DNA of 64,000 bases from Quercus robur (GCF_932294415.1 NC_065542.1:2683501-2747500), one strand, 5' to 3'; positions 1-13,194 are shown, counted from the stretch's first letter. The notes: generated by a model not told the origin, from the letters alone. Program-made: numbers and translations.

Positions 1-10
1 TTATATTTAT

Positions 11-800
11 TGTATAAGCGCAATTTGAGTCCCAAACCCAAAGGATAAATGAACTTAGGCTCAAAAAGTCCAATATAATGAATTTGTAAAGAGTAAGTTG
101 AAAAACTGGGTTTTAATGAATCAGCCAACAAATAAAGTGGATTCAGATGACCAGCGAATGAAGATAGACTGGCTTATTCTAAATAAAATTGTCCTGGCAC
201 AATCCGAGGAGATCAGTTCTTATATATTGGTTCTCAAATTTAATAACAAGTTCAATTCTGGATTTCTACAGTATTTCTTTCTCAATTTCTCGATCCCCTC
301 TCCAGGGAGGGTCTCTTGCATTATATAGCTCCCTTTAGATGATTTTTGCCCTCCACTTGTTGATCGTCCAAACCATTACTTGAGTACTTGTTCCATTGGA
401 CACCCTCTTAGGCCCTCTGTGAGTTGGGGTAGCCAAGACAATACTTTTCAAGGGTCTTCTCCATATTAATGCAACCAAAGAGTTAGCTACAGAGCATTTA
501 ATGCGATGGTAGTAGCTTTCCCTTAAATATTTCTCAACTCTCATTTTGTCCTGTACATTCACAATGCATATCCTTATCAACAGAATTTCCTGGAATGTCA
601 CTTTGGATAATAAGACACACCTTCAGACCCCATTTTTCATTTAGCTAAGAAGATACTCCTCCTCGGCCTGCCTCTGTAGTCATAGCTGGCTTATGGAGTT
701 CAAAGTTTTACGTCTACCTTACCATTGATCTATCTTCGGACCACTAACCTCCTCGGACAAGGCCAAGGCCCAACATATATTTTTGTGCCCATTACCCCTA
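11..800 (-). repeat. LTR of the 11-5294 element (3' LTR by orientation)
   Basis: This matches 4502-5294 along its length. The outer end begins TGTATAAGCG directly after the target duplication. The inner end is diverged and could lie anywhere from 797 to 805. Confidence 0.8.
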
Positions 801-1076
801 AAAGCCCCTCAAAATTCCAGTTTTCTCCTCCCATCCGAGGAGAAAAATGGGGTTTCGATATTTGAGTAACAAATCCCACATGTTCCTTTGATTTCCACAC
901 GTGAGAATGTCGCTTCGCGTGTCCCATAACTGCCTCTGACGCTTCGGAGCCCGCGATATCTCATTAAATGCTCCAGGCAGCGCTATGTTCCCCGTATCCT
1001 ACAGTGAGATGTAGATCCCACGGCTGGCATCTCTACTCGAATTTTGAGCGGGATAACTCCCACTCGATTTTGCCTC

Positions 1077-1086
1077 TTATATAAGG
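1077..1086 (+). promoter_or_regulatory. TATA-box candidate for the antisense unit
   Basis: TTATATAAGG lies about 280 bp before the first ATG of the plus-strand coding-like unit. A pyrimidine-rich leader follows. Its direction opposes the retrotransposon's own sense strand. The box is seen; promoter activity is inferred. Confidence 0.45.
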
Positions 1087-1362
1087 CGCTTGAGGGAATC
1101 ATTTTTCCTCATTTTTCAAGTCTTCAAGCTTTCCAAAAATCCTGAACTCTCAAACCTTCAAGGCTTCCCAAATTTCCAAATCTTCCACGTCATTTTCTTA
1201 AAAAATCTTTAAATCTTTTAAAGTTTCAGAAATCAACACACGTGCTTATTCTCGTAAGTTTCTACTTCTTTAAGCTCTTTTCTCCTCAGCCAATCTCCTC
1301 GACCCTCTATTCTTTGTTTCCTTTCTTTGAAAACTTCTTTCCCATCCCTTTAGCTCGCCTAA

Positions 1363-3918
1363 ATGGTTAGGTTCAAGTACCTTGTAGATTCTTCGGCCAG
1401 TATGGAGGGCTTCAAGACTAAGTACCACATTCCGCAGGGAATAGCCCTGTGGTATTTTGCCTCAGACCGAATAGTTACAGATAGAATAAAAGGGGAGGTT
1501 GTCATTCCTATGATCGCTTTCATAGAATAAGGAATGACGCTTCCCATGGGTAGGGTGACCTAAGACTGCCTAATCAACCATAGGTTGTATCCCCACCAAT
1601 GTGCTCCCAACCTATTTAAAGTTTTAGGTAGCGTAAATGCTCTCAATGAGCAGATGGGCTTGAGACTCACATGGCACGACGACATCCACATGTACAAGTG
1701 TCATTCCCTCGTCGACGTGGGATATTACCTCAAATCCCGATCCAACATTGTTAGGCTTGTATCATGTCTTCCTAAGTCCAACAAGGGCATGAAAGATGAC
1801 TACTTAATCACCTCTGGGGAATGGCACGACGGTCTTCATTACCCATCTCGAAAGGGAGAGCCAAGTGGGGTACCCTAGGTTTAGGTCCCTTGGCACAAGA
1901 TTTAGTTCTCTTAGCTTTGCCAAGCTTTCTTTTAATATTTCATTTTCCTTTGGTAATGGGTCTTATTGGTCTGACCATGATTTGCTCATCAACTATTTTT
2001 GCAGATAAAAGGCACGTTGCTTCCGAACTTAGCCTTGTTAACATCGCCAGTCTCAACAAGGTGCTGAGGTCTGAGATATTTGTGAGTGAATACATGCAAC
2101 TACGAGCCATCCACTTAATACTTGACTTCGAGCCTTTGTCAAATCAATTCCAAGACGTGGGCCAAGCAATAAGGACAGGAGATCCTAGACTCCGCCGGAT
2201 AGACGTCTTTGTGCCCAGTTTTCTAGCTCAAGAAGACCTTCCTCCAGTCAAACTTCCTCTCCATCGTGCTTTCCCTAAAGCAGCAACCCCGAGGGAAAAG
2301 ACTGCTTCCTTTCGCCTATCCCTAGAGGCTGAGATAGATCAATTTCACCTCGAGGAAAAATAAAAGGTGCAAGAAGAGCCCGTTGAGATCTCAGACTCTG
2401 AGGACGAGCTTGATAAAGCCACTGCAACTCGTTCCCCCAAACTCATAATCGCCCGCGTAGACCCCAGCTCCAAGGAGGAGGAAGACATGGCCTTGAACCC
2501 AAGGAAAGGCTTGAAAGATATCCTTGCCGAAAGGAACAAGGGGTCATCATCTAAGGAGACCCCAAAGACTCGGCTTCCCCCCAATCTCCCCCCCTCCCCC
2601 TCTTCCTTCCCCACTCGGCCTGCTCCCTAATCCAAACTTGCAAAAGAAGAAGAGGAAAGAGAAGGACATTGAGGAGAGGGAGATTGCCCCACCGAAGGAT
2701 CCGAAACAGTAAAAAATAACCAGAGATAGAGCGCAGGAATCTTCGGTGGAGAGCAGGGAGGCCGAGCACTTGGTCAATGTACGCCATTCAACTTGGAACC
2801 CCAAGTTGGAATTGGATGGTGCAACATTACCCTGGAACTCCTCTATTAGGGAATTCCAGAGAGGCCATGCCTATCATGTGGCTGAGGCTTTGGAGCGCCC
2901 TCTTTTGCTTCCCAAGGACATGGATGCCTTGAAGAAAGTAAGGCGGCCAGAGCTTTTCCTGTCCCTAAAGAGGGACCTGGCCATGGTAAGCCCCTAGGCA
3001 CACTTTACTCGTTTCCTTTCCTGCTCTTTTGTTTTGTTTCTAACATACTCCTTTGTTACTTATGTGCTAGCTATCCAGGAAGTTTCTATGGCGGAGGAAT
3101 GAGTCAATGACGCTGGGAACGAAGCCAGGGTCGTGGCCAACCTCCGTGCCGAGGCCAACAGGGCTTTGGGCGCATCTGAACAAAAAAACAAGGAGCTTGC
3201 CAGCAAGTTGGTTGCTGAGGAAAGGGCACGTCTGAGTGTCGAGGCGGGTTTGAAGAATGCCGAGGACCAGCATAAAAAGCTTCATCTTACTGAGATAGAG
3301 CTGGCCACCTAGAGATAGCCGGTCTTGGATTTTAAGGTTGAGTTGCAAAAGGCTAAGGAGGCAGCTCGGGTGGGCAAGGAAGTGTCTGAGGCTGCGGAGA
3401 CGGCATCCTACAAACATGGGGTGCAAGAAACGGAGATACGGCTAGTGGATGAGTGGGCGGAGATGTGTAGGGACTACTGCAAAGAGGTATAGGCAAAAGC
3501 GCTTAGCCGAGCAGGAATCCCTACTACCTCCGAGTGGAGGAACATTGAGAACATATTCTATCTAGAAGACATCCAAGAGATTCCAGTGATGCTTCCTTCT
3601 CCTGCTACTCTTGCTCTTCCCCTTCCTGAGCAGCCCTTCACCACCCAGGCCCCTCTTCCCCTTATTGAAGTCTCAAAAGGAGATGGTAAGACTGACGACC
3701 AAGGCCAGGGGACTGAGATGTCCAAGGGTAAGGAGGCCGTCCAAGAGGGTCCTCAGCTCGAGGATCAGGGTAAGGGTAAGGAGGTTAGACCTCCGACCAA
3801 GGCCAAGGACACCGAGGATGCTCTCACAATCATGGATGTGGTCTCCAAGGCCAAGGGAGCCAAGTCTAAACCCAAAACAGACGACCCCAAGGAGGACCCT
3901 CCCCGTGCCAAGGCATAG
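1363..3918 (+). other. Antisense coding-like unit, 'putative gypsy-type transposon' (Transposase_28-like) family, fossil
   Basis: Plus-strand coding-like stretches run through the interior of the minus-strand LTR element. The beginning near 1363 and the segment to about 2360 resemble the plant family named Transposase_28 or 'putative gypsy type transposon'. Downstream is a charged, Lys/Glu-rich, coiled-coil-like and low-complexity tail (about 2750-3918), as is usual for that family. The family call rests on recognition of style rather than a search. The function is unknown. The unit is broken in several places. Confidence 0.5.
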
Positions 3919-4482
3919 TTATAGGAGCTCTTTACTTTACTTCTTTGTACCTTTTTTTTTTTTTTTTTTTTTTTATGGCAGTTCACCACTATTTATAATG
4001 TACCTTCCTTTTGATCAATGAAAAGACTTTACTTTTTATTTCATGAATCTTTCTTTTTCCCTATAACCTTTACTCTCTGATTGATGTAATTATTGTTTTG
4101 TCCTCTAATGAGACTTAGGACTAATAAGGTTGTTAACAATAGTGGATTGTTGCCACCCAAACTTCAACAAAAGTTAACAATAATGCATTACTACTAATTC
4201 AGATAAATTAAACACGTATGAATAATAAAGAAAATGATCACATGTTTACATTGAGCACTGGGTCATTCACAGGGAAGGCTCATCCTCATAGAGATGAGCA
4301 AAACACTTAGTAGAAAAAGATCTGAGGGACCTGACATAGCCCTGGTTTTGTTCAACACTTAGGCAAATAATCAAGGATATTAACTTATCTAAGGCAGTGA
4401 TCCGAGGAGTCCCATAGATTCTGCTTGGTTTGGACTTGAACCTACCATAGTTGGACATTGGACTCACTACAACACTAGAATT

Positions 4483-4500
4483 TCCCACAGACGGCACCAA
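4483..4500 (-). other. Primer-binding-type site of the 11-5294 element
   Basis: Read on the minus strand this follows the LTR end directly, and it nearly matches the site after the left LTR of the 32819-36375 element. That shared sequence sets the orientation of the older element. Confidence 0.65.
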
Positions 4501-4501
4501 T

Positions 4502-5294
4502 TGTATGGGCACAATTTAAGTCCCAAGGCCAAAGGATAAATGAACTTAGGCCCAAAAAGCCCAATACAATGAATTTGTAAAAAATGGGTTGAAAAACTGG
4601 GGTTTAATGAATTAGACAATGAGTAAAGTGGATTCAGATGACCAACAAATGAAGATAGATTGGCTAATTCTAAATAAAATCGTTTTGGACACAATCCGAG
4701 GAGATAAGTTGTTATATATTAGTTCTCAAGTTTGATTATAAGTTCAATTCTAGATTGCTACAGTGTTTCTTTCTCAATTTCTCGATCCCCTTTCCAGAGA
4801 GGGTCTCTTGCATTATATAACTCCCTTTAGATGATCTTAGCCCTCCAATTGTTGATCGCCCAAGCCACTACTTGAGTGCTTGTTCCATCGGACACCTTCT
4901 CAAGCTTTCTATGAGTTGGGGTAGCCAAGGCAGCATTGTTTAGGGGTCTTCTCCACATTAATGCAGCCAGAGAGTTAGCTGCAGAGCATTTAATGTGGTG
5001 GTAGTAGCTTTCCCCTAGATATTTCTCAACTCCCATTTTGTCCTGTACATTCGCAGTGCATATCTTTATCAACATAATTTCCTAGAATGTCACTCTAGAT
5101 AATAGGACAGACCTTCTGACCCCCTTCTTCGTTTAACTGAGGAGATACTCCTCCTCGGCCTACCTCTGTAGTCATAGCTGGCTTGTGGAGTTCAAAGTCT
5201 TACGTCTACCTTACCATTGATCTATCCTTGAACCACTGACATCCTCGGACAAGGCCAAGGCCCAACATATATTTTTGGGCCCATTGTCCTTACA
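4502..5294 (-). repeat. LTR of the 11-5294 element (5' LTR by orientation)
   Basis: This 793-bp copy has clean TG...CA ends and is followed by TTTAT. It includes the run of GAGGAGAT and CTCCTCGG motifs also found in the partner LTR. Confidence 0.85.
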
Positions 5295-5339
5295 TTTATA
5301 TATACTATCTTTATAATGCAATATGATAACATTTAACAA

Positions 5340-6165
5340 TCAAAGAAAAGAAGAAAAAAAAAAAGATAACAACTTAAAAACACAAAACCAAAAAAATCCA
5401 CACAAAAAAAAGGGGAAAAAAAAAACACGAGAGAGAGAGAGAGAGAGTAATAACCTTTTTTGTGTGGAAAAATATGTATAAAATGCGAGAGAGTAGCAAA
5501 TTTATAATACGAGGATGGACTTAAGAAGAGTTCAAATGAAAGGAAGGTAAAGAGATAAAAGAAGATAGTAATGGGGAGATGAAAATGTAAAATGGAAATG
5601 GAAATGTTGGAGAAAAGGTAACAATAAGGTACAAAGTTAATAATAATAAAATAAGAGGAAAATAGTTGAAAATAAATGTTTGATGTGACTCAACAAAAAT
5701 CAAGCAATAATTAGATAAACATTATATTCTTATATACTATTTAAAAATACAAAACCAAATTACATCAATCTAAAGTAAAGTTCTAAAAACATAAAAATTC
5801 ATTAACAAAAAGTAGAGATAGATAAATAAATAAAAAAAGAAAAAAATCCACAAAAGAAAAAGAAAAAAAATGAGAGAGCGAGAGAGTAATAACTTTTTTT
5901 GTGTGAGAAAATATGTATAAAATGAGAGAGAATATCAAATTTATAATAATAGGATGGAGATAAGAAAAAACTTAAAATAAAAAGAAGATGAAGGGATAAA
6001 GGAAAAATGATATTAAGGTTGATAGCAGTGGGGAGATGAAAAGGTAAAAATGAAGGGGAAAGGTTGGAGAAAATGTAACATTAAACTAAAAAATTAATAT
6101 ATAAATAAAAAGAGTCAAAAAATAAAAAGAGAAATGGTTGGAAATAAGTGGTTGATGTGGCCCTA
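5340..6165. repeat. Diverged tandem duplication, AT-rich intergenic DNA
   Basis: Two copies of a roughly 350-bp block lie at about 5350-5700 and 5800-6165. Shared landmarks are a GA microsatellite, then TAATAACYTTTTTTGTGTG, ATATGTATAAAATG, and GGGGAGATGAAAA near the end. No coding potential was seen. The block ends close to a GTAGCAACAGTAAATGCTAC stretch that may belong to an old transposon end. Confidence 0.6.
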
Positions 6166-6256
6166 ATGTGGCTCAATAGGAGTGTAGCAACAGTAAATGC
6201 TACGCTTTTACTTTTAGAGATATGATAATATATATAGATATATAGAATAGGGAGAA

Positions 6257-6419
6257 GTTAACAGATGCACTAAAGGCATTTTTTAGGGAACCATTTTAGG
6301 AAAATATTTATGAGAAAGAAAAAAAAATATTTTAATAGTTTTTTCTATTTCCCATAAAAGTGGTATCAAAACTATTTTAGAATAATTTATTAACAATTGC
6401 CCTAAGGGCACCCATTAAC
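6257..6419. mobile_element. Small MITE, family member 1
   Basis: The ends are inverted: GTTAACAGATGC at the left and GCACCCATTAAC at the right. A related copy lies at 19559-19735. Both share the arm motif TGCCCTWAGGGCA and an AT-rich centre. The superfamily is unclear. Confidence 0.5.
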
Positions 6420-6974
6420 ATCACCCATAAAATTTTACAAATCCTATTATTTCTAACCAAAACAAAACAACACAAACACAAAACAAACTAATCAACCCTT
6501 TGAAAATCTAGTTATAGACTAACCATTAAAAAATGTTTTATTGTATAAATTTATTTAGATGCCCTTGATAGTAAGGAAAAAAAAAAATCCAAAAAGTTTA
6601 GGGGAAAAAAACCTAAACTTAACAAAAGCAGAAAAAAAAAAAGGGGAGCTTTAAAGTTGAATAAAGGATGGTAGATTTGGAATTTCCAAACTCATCTCTC
6701 CTTTACCTTTCACCCCAAACTAGGGAGAAAATTATTTCACCCCAAACGATGGACCAAAGAGAAAACTTCTAACCCACAAAATTTTCAATCTACTCTCTTT
6801 GATTGAGGATAATTTCACCCTAAAGAGTATATGTTTGTGTTAGAACTTATTTCTCTCTTTCTTATGTGTGTATTTGTTTCTCAAAAAAAAAAAAAAAAAA
6901 AAAAAATTCTTCCTATTTTCTTATCTCCCCACTCCCTTTCTTTGTTTTACAAAAAAAGAAAAAGAAAAGAAAAG

Positions 6975-7331
6975 ATAAACTACATATTTGATCCTTATTT
7001 TTTACACAATATTTCAATTTGGCCTCTAACCTTTCAATTGTGTCAATTTGATCCATTTCAGTGTCATGTCAATTTAGTCCATATTATTATATATTGGATG
7101 AAAATTGTTGACATAGCAAACGCCAAAAATAAAAATTTTAGTTTATTGTCACATCAATAGAAGCTAATTTTCTATTTTAGTCATTAGACATATTGTGAAT
7201 TTTCATTCAAAAGAGAACGACAAGGACTAAATTGACACGGTACTGAAAGATTAGAGACTAAATTAATACAATTAAAAAGTTATGAATCAAATTAAAAAAT
7301 ATAGGGTATAAGATAGAGACAAGTTAAACCA
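6975..7331. mobile_element. Long-inverted-repeat MITE candidate
   Basis: The left arm (about 6977-7080) and right arm (about 7220-7330) are imperfect inverted copies. They share GTGTCAATTTRRTCC-like and RGTCYCTAAYCTTTCA-like motifs. The long arms resemble Mutator-like MITEs. I could not fix a target duplication. Confidence 0.45.
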
Positions 7332-7341
7332 AAAGACCTGA

Positions 7342-7476
7342 GAGCCCGTTCGGTAAAAAAATTTGAGTAGTATTGTTTATAATTTTTTGAAATATGTGTA
7401 AATAAAAAAATTTGTAAAAAAATTTGTAATATTATTTAAAAATTGAAAACGATCGTTTAAAATGCCTACCAAACGC
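7342..7476. mobile_element. Short MITE candidate
   Basis: GCCCGTTCGGTA at the left and TACCAAACGCC at the right form imperfect terminal inverted repeats around an AT-rich core. CCTGA occurs beside both ends. Confidence 0.4.
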
Positions 7477-7562
7477 CTGAATCTTTCTTAATTAGTAGTC
7501 TAGTGCTTTTGCGCCATAAAAAATAGAGACTTCGTTTTTTCTATGACTGACAATGAGAGCGG

Positions 7563-7573
7563 TTGACTTGACT
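7563..7573 (+). promoter_or_regulatory. Double W-box upstream of TNL1
   Basis: TTGACTTGACT contains two overlapping TTGACT cores about 190 bp before the TNL1 start codon. The identical string occurs upstream of TNL3 at 29326-29336. W-boxes bind WRKY factors, which often drive defence genes. Function here is inferred. Confidence 0.45.
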
Positions 7574-7763
7574 GAACTGGGTACATGAATCGCACACCTT
7601 CCTCTCCCTTTACTCAAATAGGTGCCGCGTTATTTCCTCTTTACAATTGTTGCTGCAGTTTCGTTTCCCAAAACTTTGACTTCTCACATTTTTATTTATT
7701 TTCCTTCTCCTATGTCTTTTCTTCAGTTTTGATTGAACGTTGTTCAAGCTTTACCAGTTTTCC

Positions 7764-10700
7764 ATGAACACTCAAGGAGCCTCATCGTCATCATCACCAC
7801 CTTCTTCTTTAATACCTCGGTGGAAATATGATGTGTTCCTCAGTTTCAGAGGCATGGACACCCGCTATAGTTTTGCAGACCATCTGTATGCTGCTTTGAT
7901 AAGGAAGGGCATTTTCACCTTTAGAGACGATGAAAAACTTGAAAGAGGAAAATCCATTTCCCCAGAACTCTTGAAAGCAATTGAAGAATCGAGATTTGCT
8001 GTTGTCATTCTATCAAGAAACTATGCATCCTCGACATGGTGTTTGGATGAGCTTGCAAGGATTGTCAAATGCAGGGAAGACATGGGACTGATAGTTCTGC
8101 CAGTTTTTTACTTTGTAAGTCCACCTGATGTACGGAATCAGAGGGGAACTTTTGAACAAGCCTTTGCAAAACACAAAGCAGATAACATACAGGAGGTAGA
8201 ATCATGGAAGAACGCTTTGAGAGAAGTGGCAAATCTCTCCGGTTGGCATTTACAGGAGAGGTAATTTCCATGAGAAAATTTAGTTAATTTTATGTTGATA
8301 TTTAAATGACATTCTTCTTTTATATCCTACTTGAATCACTTTCTGTGAAATATACTGCTGACATTACTTGTTATCTAATCATAGTCTACCTATGAAAATG
8401 GTTGATACATCATACATTTTTACAAGAAAATTAATTATACAATGGAGAGGCAATCTATTATTGAGTGATTTATGTGACAGCTAACATGGGTGTCATGTGC
8501 TCTTTGAGCACCTATATATTCTCACTGGTGCGTGTTATCCATCCTCCCACAAACATCAGCTAATTATAGGGAGGAATAGTTTGGGGGTGGCTCCAAGATG
8601 GGGTAGTGCTTGATTTTCTGCCTTCATTTTATGAACAAGCATATCCAGCAATTATTCTATCATGGCCACTTTAAGAATTTAAGTCAATAGAAAGAATTTT
8701 GGAAACACTTCACTTTTATAACCCGACCTGGTGCTTTAATGATCCAAAATAACCTTCTGCCATGTCATGGGTTGGATTAAGTTCATGCTAGGCATTTCGA
8801 TAGTTTTCATAAAGATTTAGTTATGGATCGATGATTGTTTTGGTTTAATTAAAATCCATATAGCACAATTTAAACATATTATTCCCAAACCAATTGTTTA
8901 CATTATTTTGTAGAAGTAGAGCTTTGAGGAGTTTATTTTGATATTAGGGGTACCTTCGAGGAGTTTGTAGATGAGGTAATGCATTTCATTTGTAACAATG
9001 AGGTGTCAACATGCACAATTCTGCAGAAATGGAAATTCAAAGAACACCTTCTCTTAAAAGGAAGAAAGAAAAGGCATTTGAAATTTTGAAGCATTTTATC
9101 TCTTCAATAGTCACATACCTTTGGGCCTGGATTCAATGGGTAAAAGCTTGGGCTTTTTATGTCACTAAGCTTTAAAAAGTTGTAGTTCCTTTTTTTTTTC
9201 CAGTAAAGAAACCATTACCTTCTCTTCACTCATTTTATCAGGTATTAGAAAACATGTTCAGCTTTTTGGTTATCTACTTTGCTAAATTTGAGTACTGCCT
9301 TTGTTATTAATATTTCATACTGAAGAAATATAAATTTGTATATTTATCGTGTTCTACTAAATCTATTCAAATTTAGTTTCACTCAACAATCAGTCATGAA
9401 TTCAGATTCCTAAATTTTTTATCAATTGACGTAGCTCTGTTGAAAGTAGATTTTGGATTTATCAGGCTTATCATTGCTAACCTAAGCAATGGTATTGGAT
9501 GATAGCACTTAATTGCCTCCCTTGATATTTTTGCAGCTACGGCTGCTACGCTACTAGCATCCCCTGCTCCTTTGCTGCTTTTTTTGTTCTTTTGCTTCCA
9601 TGATTTGGAAATTCCACATGTCTTGGCAAGAATGATAATTGACAGCTTTGAATACCCATTTCTTATCACCCCCATCCCAACACCCCCCCTGTGGTACCCT
9701 CCTGATGGGGGGAAAAATGCATGGAATTACACCTAAAGCGATAGGATTGGATAAAGATTGAACTTTAGAAATCTAAGAAGCTTCAAAACATGGTTATATA
9801 AGTATATAAATCCCTAAGAAAATTTATGGATTTATTACATGTTACATATACAACTAATATGATAATACACTACTTATATGGATGGTTCTACTTCTATCAG
9901 CTCCATGAGTCAATGAATTCTTATTTGTTTGACCAAGGGAGTATTATTACCTAATATTTTTCTCCCTACCCTCTTCCCCCCTGCAATTTATGACTCATTG
10001 AGACCACCTTGTAATTATTGTTCAATCTTCTCCACAGGAAATATGAGTCAGAAGCTATCCGATATATTGTGGATAATATTCTACAGAGATCGAGGTCAAA
10101 ATTCTCAATCATTACCAAAGACTTGGTAGGAATAGATTCTCCAATGGAGGAATTGATCACTCCATATTTAGGTCTCGGGAACAGTGTTTGCATGATAGGG
10201 ATTTGTGGCATGGGGGGGCTAGGAAAGTCAACTCTTGCTAGAGTGATTTATGAAACAAAATGTAACCATTTTGAAGGTTCTAGCTTTATTGCTAATATTA
10301 AGGAAGTTTCAGAAAAGCATGGTTTGGCTCGATTACAAAAGCAGCTTCTTGCACAAATTTTGGAGGAAAGCAATATAGATGTATGGGATGTTTATGATGG
10401 AGCTAACATGATCAAGAGTAGACTACGTCATAAAAAAGTTCTACTTGTTCTAGATAATGTTAATCAATTGGACCAATTAGAATTATTGGCTGGAGATCAT
10501 TGCTGGTTTGGACTGGGAAGTTGGATCATCATTACAACTAGAGATGAACATTTGTTGGTCCAACATGGAGTGCATAATATATATAAGCCTAACACTTTAA
10601 ATGATGATGATGCTCTGAAACTTTTTTGTTTGAAAGCCTTCAAAAATGGGAAACCCGAAGGAGATCAAATGCAGCTCTCCCAGGATGTTGTATACTATGC

Positions 10701-13154
10701 TAATGGTCTTCCATTAGCTCTCGTAACTTTGGGATCCTTTATGGTTGAAAGAACAGTGGACGAGTGGCAAAGTGCAGTGAAGAATTTGAAAAAAAATCCT
10801 GAAAGAAAAATATTTGATACACTTAAAGTAAGTTACGATGGACTAAAGGAAATGTGGAAGGTGATATTCCTAGATGTTGCGTGTTTCTTTAGAGGGAAGA
10901 TGAAAGATCGAGTAATAGAGATATTAGAGAATTGTGGTTTTGACGCAACAATTGGTATAAGAGTTCTCATGGATAAATCTCTCATAACTATAGAAAACAA
11001 CAAATTGTGGATGCATGATCTATTACAAGAAATGGGCTGGGAAATTGTCCGTCAAGAATCAATTGAAGAACCAGGGAGGCGCAGTAGATTGTGGCTTCGT
11101 GAGGATTTGTTGCATGTATTGATGAACAATACGGTAAGAATAGTGGCAAAACCAGCATTTTATTTAAGGGGCAAGATTGAATAGATAAACAAACACAATT
11201 TCATTAAAGAAATTAATTTTTTAAGAAAAAAAAGTTACCTAAGCACTTAATTCATAAGATATAGAATACAAAATTTCATGCTAATATGCTGACTATTTCC
11301 TATATTTTAAAAACATAATGTGATTGTCACATTATTTATTTATAAATATGAATTCATGTTTCTTTATGTCTTACATTTAGAAAACATAATGTGATTGTGA
11401 CATTGTTATAAATTGAATTCCTCCTTCTTGACTTAGTCAACCACTCATTCATCTTTTGATCCCTAAGGTGCATGAGTATTTACCTAGAAATTATTTTTTT
11501 TCAAACTTCCATTATAGGCCTCATATTAATCATCATTTGTATTTTTTTTTTAAATTTTAAAATCATTGTTCTAAAATTTAGAATTGCATCCTTTATAGTT
11601 GAATTGTTTGATTCTCAAAAGAAAATAACACTCTTAATATATAAAATAAATAGGATTTTTCGGAGAAAACTTTAACAAATGATGTTGTGTTATGATCTAA
11701 TAGTTATTGTTAGATTCTTAATTATAATATTCTTTCTATCTGTTAAATTTGAAGTTGTAAATGGAGAAATTTCTCACCCTCAACCTTCTTGGATCTACCA
11801 ATGCTTAAGAGGAGGTTATATTTGTGGAAAACTGAGAGTATAGATATTAGGGTCCCCTCTAACACGGTAAAAAACTTAAGTATTCTCATCTTTTGTTGTG
11901 CAATTCACTGATCTTTGTTTTTTATTTTTAGGCAACAAAAGCAATTCAAGCCATAGTCCTAGACTCATTTGAAGGGGATGAAGCATGCAGGAAACTTGAA
12001 GCCTGTCCTGAAGCTTTTTCAAAGATGTGTAATCTTAGATTGCTTATAATCGATAATGTGCACATCCCAAATGGCCTCAATCATCTTTCTAATAACTTAA
12101 GATTTCTTGAATGGCATGGGTATTCTTCAAAATGTTTGCCATCCAGTTTTCAATCAGAAGAGCTTGTTGAACTTAAAATGTGGTTTAGCAAAATTGAATA
12201 TCTATGGAAAGGTGTAAAGGTAATTTTGTTCTTTTGTCTTTCTATTATTTATTATTTATCATTTTTTTAAGAGCAATTTCAATACACTCCCTTCGTATCT
12301 GAGCTTCATTTTTTCATTATTAGAATTGTTTTAATTGAAAACAAAATTTATGTTATTAAAATAAATTCTTTGTTTGATGGAAGCTAATTATCCCCATTTT
12401 TTTTTGGTTGAACAGTACTTAAACAACTTAAAACTCATTGATCTTGAACTATCCAAAAACCTTATTAGAACACCTGACTTCACAGGGGTTCCGAGACTTG
12501 AGAGACTATGTCTTAGAGGTTGCATAAATTTGGTTGAGATCGACCCATCTATTGGACAACTCAGTAGGCTTACAGTTCTAAATTTGGAATTCTGCCGATC
12601 TCTTACCAACCTTCCTAGCAACATGGATGGTTTAAGATCTCTTGAAATACTCATTCTTTTGGGATGTTCAAAACTTGCCAACCTGCCAGAGAACTTAGGG
12701 AAAACCGAACATTTGAGGGAACTTGATTTGACTGGAACTGCTATTAGAGAAGTTCCCTCTTCCATTAGTTTCTTGATATGTCGTGGATGTGAAAAGCAAT
12801 TTTTTAAGTCAAGGCTTGATAGTGTTTTCTGCGCCCGCTCTTTAAAATATTTATCACTATCTACAAACAAGCTTGTCTTTGCCTTACCTGCAAGCATCAG
12901 TCAACTTCAGAAATTGGAAGTTCTTAATTTGAGCAACTGCATTCAACTTCACTCATTGCCAGAGTTTCCATCAAATGTGAGACACATAAATGCTGAAGGT
13001 TGTTCTTCCCTAGAACCATCACCAGCACTTCTCAGTACGAGCAATTTGTTACAACCATTTATTTCATTTTTTAATTGCTTCAAGTTAGTTGAATATAATG
13101 AGGACAGTGATGGTCTGGCATTTGCAATACTTAAACATTACCTAAAGGTAATCT

Positions 13155-13194
<40 letters not shown>

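Larger units (their letters stand above)
11..5294 (-). mobile_element. Non-autonomous LTR retrotransposon (LARD-like) with antisense gene-like unit
   Basis: Direct LTRs lie at about 11-800 and 4502-5294, flanked by the 5-bp target duplication TTTAT (6-10 and 5295-5299). The primer-binding-type sequence lies just inside the right-hand LTR (about 4483-4500; minus strand TTGGTGCCGTCTGTGGG). The purine tract lies inside the left-hand LTR (about 801-815). Sense transcription therefore runs on the minus strand. No gag or pol was recognised on the sense strand. The interior instead carries a plus-strand coding-like unit, described separately. The LTRs differ at roughly one site in eight over the stretch I compared, making this the oldest intact-ended LTR element here. 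It is a broken fossil with several breaks. Confidence 0.85.

Noticed and set aside
3765-3989. Minus-strand open frame ending in a lysine run
   Set aside because: It is the reverse of a low-complexity tract and poly-T run in the antisense unit, with no domain.
5521-5703. Small minus-strand frame rich in Phe/Leu
   Set aside because: It is AT-rich low-complexity DNA within a tandem repeat.
12388-12897. Long minus-strand open frame (169 codons)
   Set aside because: It lies wholly opposite the TNL1 LRR exon and is a shadow of that coding sequence.
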